Shown: positions 61,732 through 64,000 of the stretch, one piece after another
How the letters are laid out: each line of letters starts with the position of its first letter
Numbering within the stretch: position 1 is the first letter of the stretch
Assembly (NCBI GenBank): GCA_965656185.1
Contig: CBFHJH010000003.1
Coordinates: 62,001 to 126,000, forward strand
Origin: Croceimicrobium sp965656185
GTDB taxonomy: Bacteria > Bacteroidota > Bacteroidia > Flavobacteriales > Schleiferiaceae
Direction: 5' to 3'
DNA length: 64,000 nt
Notes under the pieces: generated by a model
Seen by the model: only the letters and a program-made list of their open reading frames with translations
Databases searched by the model: none
Told to the model about the DNA's origin: nothing
Translations under genes and position numbers: made by a program

Positions 61732-62193
61732 ATGAACAGAAACGTGAAAATCTTGTACGTAGACGATGAGGCCCATAACCTGCAGGCCTTTAAAGCTAAT
61801 TTTCGACGTGATTTCACCATATTTACCGCAGAATCAGGCGCGGAGGGTTTAGAAATTTTCAAAAAAGAAGAACTAAACATCATCCTAACCGATCAGCGCA
61901 TGCCTAATATGACGGGTATCGAATTCTTGGTTGAAGTGCAAAAAATCAACCCTGAACCCATGCGCATACTGATCACTGGTTATTCCGATATCAACGCTGT
62001 GATCGATGCCATTAACCGCGGTCAAGTATATCGGTATCTAAATAAACCTTGGCACTACGAAGATCTGAAGGCTACCATTTTATCTGCACACGAAGTTTTT
62101 CAATTAAGACGGGAAAATAAAGACTTGGTGGATAAATTAGCACGCGCTAATGAACAACTCGAATTCCTCTTACGTCAGAAATTGCTTTCCTAA
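61732..62193 (+). CDS. Response regulator receiver with C-terminal coiled coil
   Basis: 153 aa. REC domain with Asp54 in 'ILTDQRMPNMTG' and 'YRYLNKPWHYEDLK', then a short coiled coil ('RENKDLVDKLARANEQLEFL'), no DNA-binding domain. It is closely related to the receiver of the hybrid kinase encoded at 55419-56534 and is divergent from the Rv1355c-type gene with a 56-base AT-rich gap. It probably belongs to the same signalling system. It overlaps the protease gene by 44 bases. Confidence 0.9.
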   Translation: MNRNVKILYVDDEAHNLQAFKANFRRDFTIFTAESGAEGLEIFKKEELNIILTDQRMPNMTGIEFLVEVQKINPEPMRILITGYSDINAVIDAINRGQVYRYLNKPWHYEDLKATILSAHEVFQLRRENKDLVDKLARANEQLEFLLRQKLLS

Positions 62194-63739
62194 ATCTCCG
62201 CTTTATCTAGTTCTACTTAGTCTTGGCCTTTCCTTTTGTGGCTCGGCGCAAAGCAGCAATTGGACCAATCAGATCAATCTCCCCTTTCAAAGGCCAGATA
62301 GCCTAGAAAACAGCATTCGAGAGCTTATTGATCAATATCCCGATAAAGCCATTATCGGCACGTTTCAAGCACTTGAAATTCCAATATCTACTAGCGCACT
62401 GGAAGAAACCGAGGGTAAATTCAATTTGGGCCGAAACGACTTCCCCAGCTATTGGTATTTAAGTTCAGAACTATCTTCCGAAGACCGTTTGATCGGTAAT
62501 GAAAGTGGGGACCTATTTCGAGGACAAAAGGAAATCTTACTAGGACCGCTCTATAAGGAAGTTCAACTAGAAATACTAGATCTACCTCCATACGGAAACT
62601 CCTCAGTTTCCATAGACGGTCGCATTATTGCGCGCAAAGATCTGGCCGAATTTGGCGACGCAGGTCCTTGCCAAATAAACCCCTTTTGCGTGGATAGCTT
62701 AAACCCACTAATCGATGCTGCAGTTCATATACTGTGGATCAATAGCAATTTGGCTGGCTTTTGCAGTGGAACTTTGATGAATAATACCGCAGGGGATTAT
62801 AAAGGCTATATCCTAAGCGCCGAGCATTGCGCTTTGACCCCCAGTTTCACCAGCGGATTTGATTTTGACCGCTGGGCTTTTACCTTCAATTACCACAGCA
62901 GCTCTTGTCAAAACCCAGCGACCCCAAATGGAATAAACAAAGATCGCTTGATCGGGGCTAGCCTCATTGCACACAGTGATGATAATGGTGGTGATTTCGG
63001 TTCCGACTTTTTATTGATGGAGCTAAATGAGCCTATCCCACTCAACTTCGATGCCTATTGGGCGGGCTGGAATCGCAGTGCCATAAATCCACTTTCCGGA
63101 CAATGCCTGCACTTCCCGGCGGGAGATATTATGAAGCTTAGTACTTATCGTAGGCGCCTTGAAGCAGGGACCTTTGGGGATATAGATCAAGAAACGCATT
63201 GGTTAGTAGAATGGTCGGCGAATTCTGGTGGCTATGGTAGCACCGAACCAGGCAGCAGTGGCAGCGCTATTTACGATCAACAACAACTCGTAAGCGGCAC
63301 CTTAACCGGTGGATCGAGCTCTTGTGAGAAACCCGATGCACTTGATTATTTTGGTTCATTTTATTATCACTGGGATCTAAATGGCAATGTGCCTTCTCAG
63401 CAATTGAAACCTTGGTTAGACCCGCTAAACAGTCAAACCTTAGCCTTAGGAGGTATGCGCCGTGGAGACAGTTTAAGTCCTCCTACGACCTCTCAATGGA
63501 CCTTAGGCCCCAACCCCATTCAAAAAAACCAGGTGAAATTCTCGGGATACACCAATCTGAGCGCCACCATTGAAGTTCGGTGGTTAAGTCTAGACGGACG
63601 AAGCAGAAACGAGCGGTACTTTCCGGCCTATTTTGAAAAAGAACTTATCATCCCTTTTCCATTCCGCGAAAGCGGCCTATATTTCCTTGAAATAACTCAG
63701 GCTGGGCAAATGACCCGCTATAAAATTATAAAGCCATGA
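62150..63739 (+). CDS. Secreted trypsin-like (lysyl endopeptidase-type) serine protease with T9SS type A signal
   Basis: 529 aa. The signal peptide is 'SPLYLVLLSLGLSFCGSAQ' after a hydrophilic start; ATG 62150 is the only usable start although it overlaps the receiver gene. Catalytic triad by motif: His in 'ILSAEHCAL', Asp in 'DFGSDFLLMEL', Ser in 'EPGSSGSAIYDQ'. Cys pairs around 'GPCQINPFC' fit Achromobacter-type lysyl endopeptidases. The last ~80 residues ('LGPNPIQKNQVKF'...'GLYFLEITQAGQMTRYKIIK') are a type A T9SS sorting domain. It is likely exported to the surface or medium as a protein-degrading enzyme. Confidence 0.9.
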   Translation: MNNSNSSYVRNCFPKSPLYLVLLSLGLSFCGSAQSSNWTNQINLPFQRPDSLENSIRELIDQYPDKAIIGTFQALEIPISTSALEETEGKFNLGRNDFPSYWYLSSELSSEDRLIGNESGDLFRGQKEILLGPLYKEVQLEILDLPPYGNSSVSIDGRIIARKDLAEFGDAGPCQINPFCVDSLNPLIDAAVHILWINSNLAGFCSGTLMNNTAGDYKGYILSAEHCALTPSFTSGFDFDRWAFTFNYHSSSCQNPATPNGINKDRLIGASLIAHSDDNGGDFGSDFLLMELNEPIPLNFDAYWAGWNRSAINPLSGQCLHFPAGDIMKLSTYRRRLEAGTFGDIDQETHWLVEWSANSGGYGSTEPGSSGSAIYDQQQLVSGTLTGGSSSCEKPDALDYFGSFYYHWDLNGNVPSQQLKPWLDPLNSQTLALGGMRRGDSLSPPTTSQWTLGPNPIQKNQVKFSGYTNLSATIEVRWLSLDGRSRNERYFPAYFEKELIIPFPFRESGLYFLEITQAGQMTRYKIIKP

Positions 63740-64000
63740 TACGCGCCATTCTTCCTTCTGCGATCTTAATTTTCAGTTTTAGCGCATGTAAAAGCTGGCA
63801 TAAAACACCCGGTGCGCAAGAAATAGAAATGGCCACGGAGGAAGTTGAATCTTCCGAGGAGCAAGAGCCTTCGATAGAGCATGAGGTGGCTTGTTTGGCC
63901 CTTTATACAGAGTTGGAAGGCTTGGAGGAGGAAGACCTTAATGCTAGTAAGGTACTGGAAGCAGTGGTTCAGGGCAATTGCCTGAAGATCAAGCACCAAT
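63736..64000 (+). CDS. Putative lipoprotein, N-terminal part
   Basis: The ATG at 63736 overlaps the protease stop as ATGA and the frame runs open to the window edge (88 codons). The signal peptide ends in a lipobox ('LIFSFSACKSW', Cys18) and a Glu-rich segment follows ('EMATEEVESSEEQEPSIEHE'). It is therefore probably a lipidated envelope protein co-transcribed with the protease. Its function is not visible from this part. Confidence 0.72.
   Translation, partial: MIRAILPSAILIFSFSACKSWHKTPGAQEIEMATEEVESSEEQEPSIEHEVACLALYTELEGLEEEDLNASKVLEAVVQGNCLKIKHQ

Noticed and set aside
63766..63999. 77-codon open frame on the minus strand at the right edge
   Set aside because: It is antisense to a lipoprotein frame that has a proper start, lipobox and ATGA overlap with the protease gene; the minus frame has no recognisable features.
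1..64000. tRNA, rRNA, CRISPR array, insertion sequence
   Set aside because: All intergenic spaces were read; none is long enough or shows cloverleaf, repeat-spacer or transposase features.

Overview
The window is a gene-dense stretch of a Bacteroidota chromosome, most likely from an aerobic, carotenoid-pigmented member of the Flavobacteriales. This is inferred from several signs. Type IX secretion is present (PorP/SprF-like protein, type A and type B C-terminal sorting domains). Promoters look like the Bacteroidetes -7 box TAnnTTTG. The mevalonate route is used (class II HMG-CoA reductase), together with flavobacterial-type RibBA and a B12-type MerR light regulator. Starts are often ATG coupled by ATGA, TAATG or GTGA overlaps, with occasional GTG or TTG. 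I see no rRNA, tRNA, CRISPR array, insertion sequence or prophage, and no gene-free stretch longer than about 200 bases.

Layout. 1-2.6 kb: two glycosyltransferases followed by a RibBA-like riboflavin gene. 2.6-10.8 kb (minus): a compact run of M3 peptidase, rsmA, mgtE, outer-membrane protein, 2-hydroxyacid dehydrogenase, GNAT, CDF transporter and hydrolase-OsmC fusion. 10.9-16 kb: a DinB-like gene facing a T9SS pair (large adhesin-like type B cargo plus PorP/SprF-SPOR). 16.2-18.4 kb: dgkA, a GAF-domain methionine sulfoxide reductase and an ABC permease. 18.5-25.5 kb: purH and the rod-shape cluster mreBCD-mrdA-rodA. 25.6-29.8 kb: a small unrecognised gene and an ECF sigma factor diverging from uvrA-yopX. 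29.8-36.7 kb: DUF389, ArsC-like, trmH and fhs, then a secreted hypothetical facing a four-gene DUF6745 operon. 36.8-41.4 kb: two isoprenoid genes and a PKD-type T9SS cargo. 41.4-45.1 kb: crcB, PAP2, obgE, adk and manC.

45.1-53.3 kb (minus) is the most coherent functional block. A CarH/LitR-like B12-binding MerR regulator stands in front of a nine-gene operon: ECF sigma factor, crtI, crtB, idi, a CX5HGH pyruvoyl-tetrahydropterin synthase homologue, folE, an SDR lacking the catalytic Tyr, a flavin reductase and a photolyase. I read this as a light-induced photoprotection operon that makes carotenoid, a reduced pterin and a photolyase. 53.4-55 kb is prfC. 55-62.2 kb holds a second notable block: an E1-like/nitroreductase fusion (Rv1355c type) and a GNAT enzyme translationally coupled to it, followed by a 7TM sensor kinase, a receiver-kinase hybrid and a receiver. 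A paralogous receiver is encoded divergently. The window ends with a T9SS-sorted serine protease and the start of a lipoprotein.

Four runs of N (97, 98, 99 and 100 bases) interrupt genes. Family comparison indicates that almost nothing is missing at any of them.
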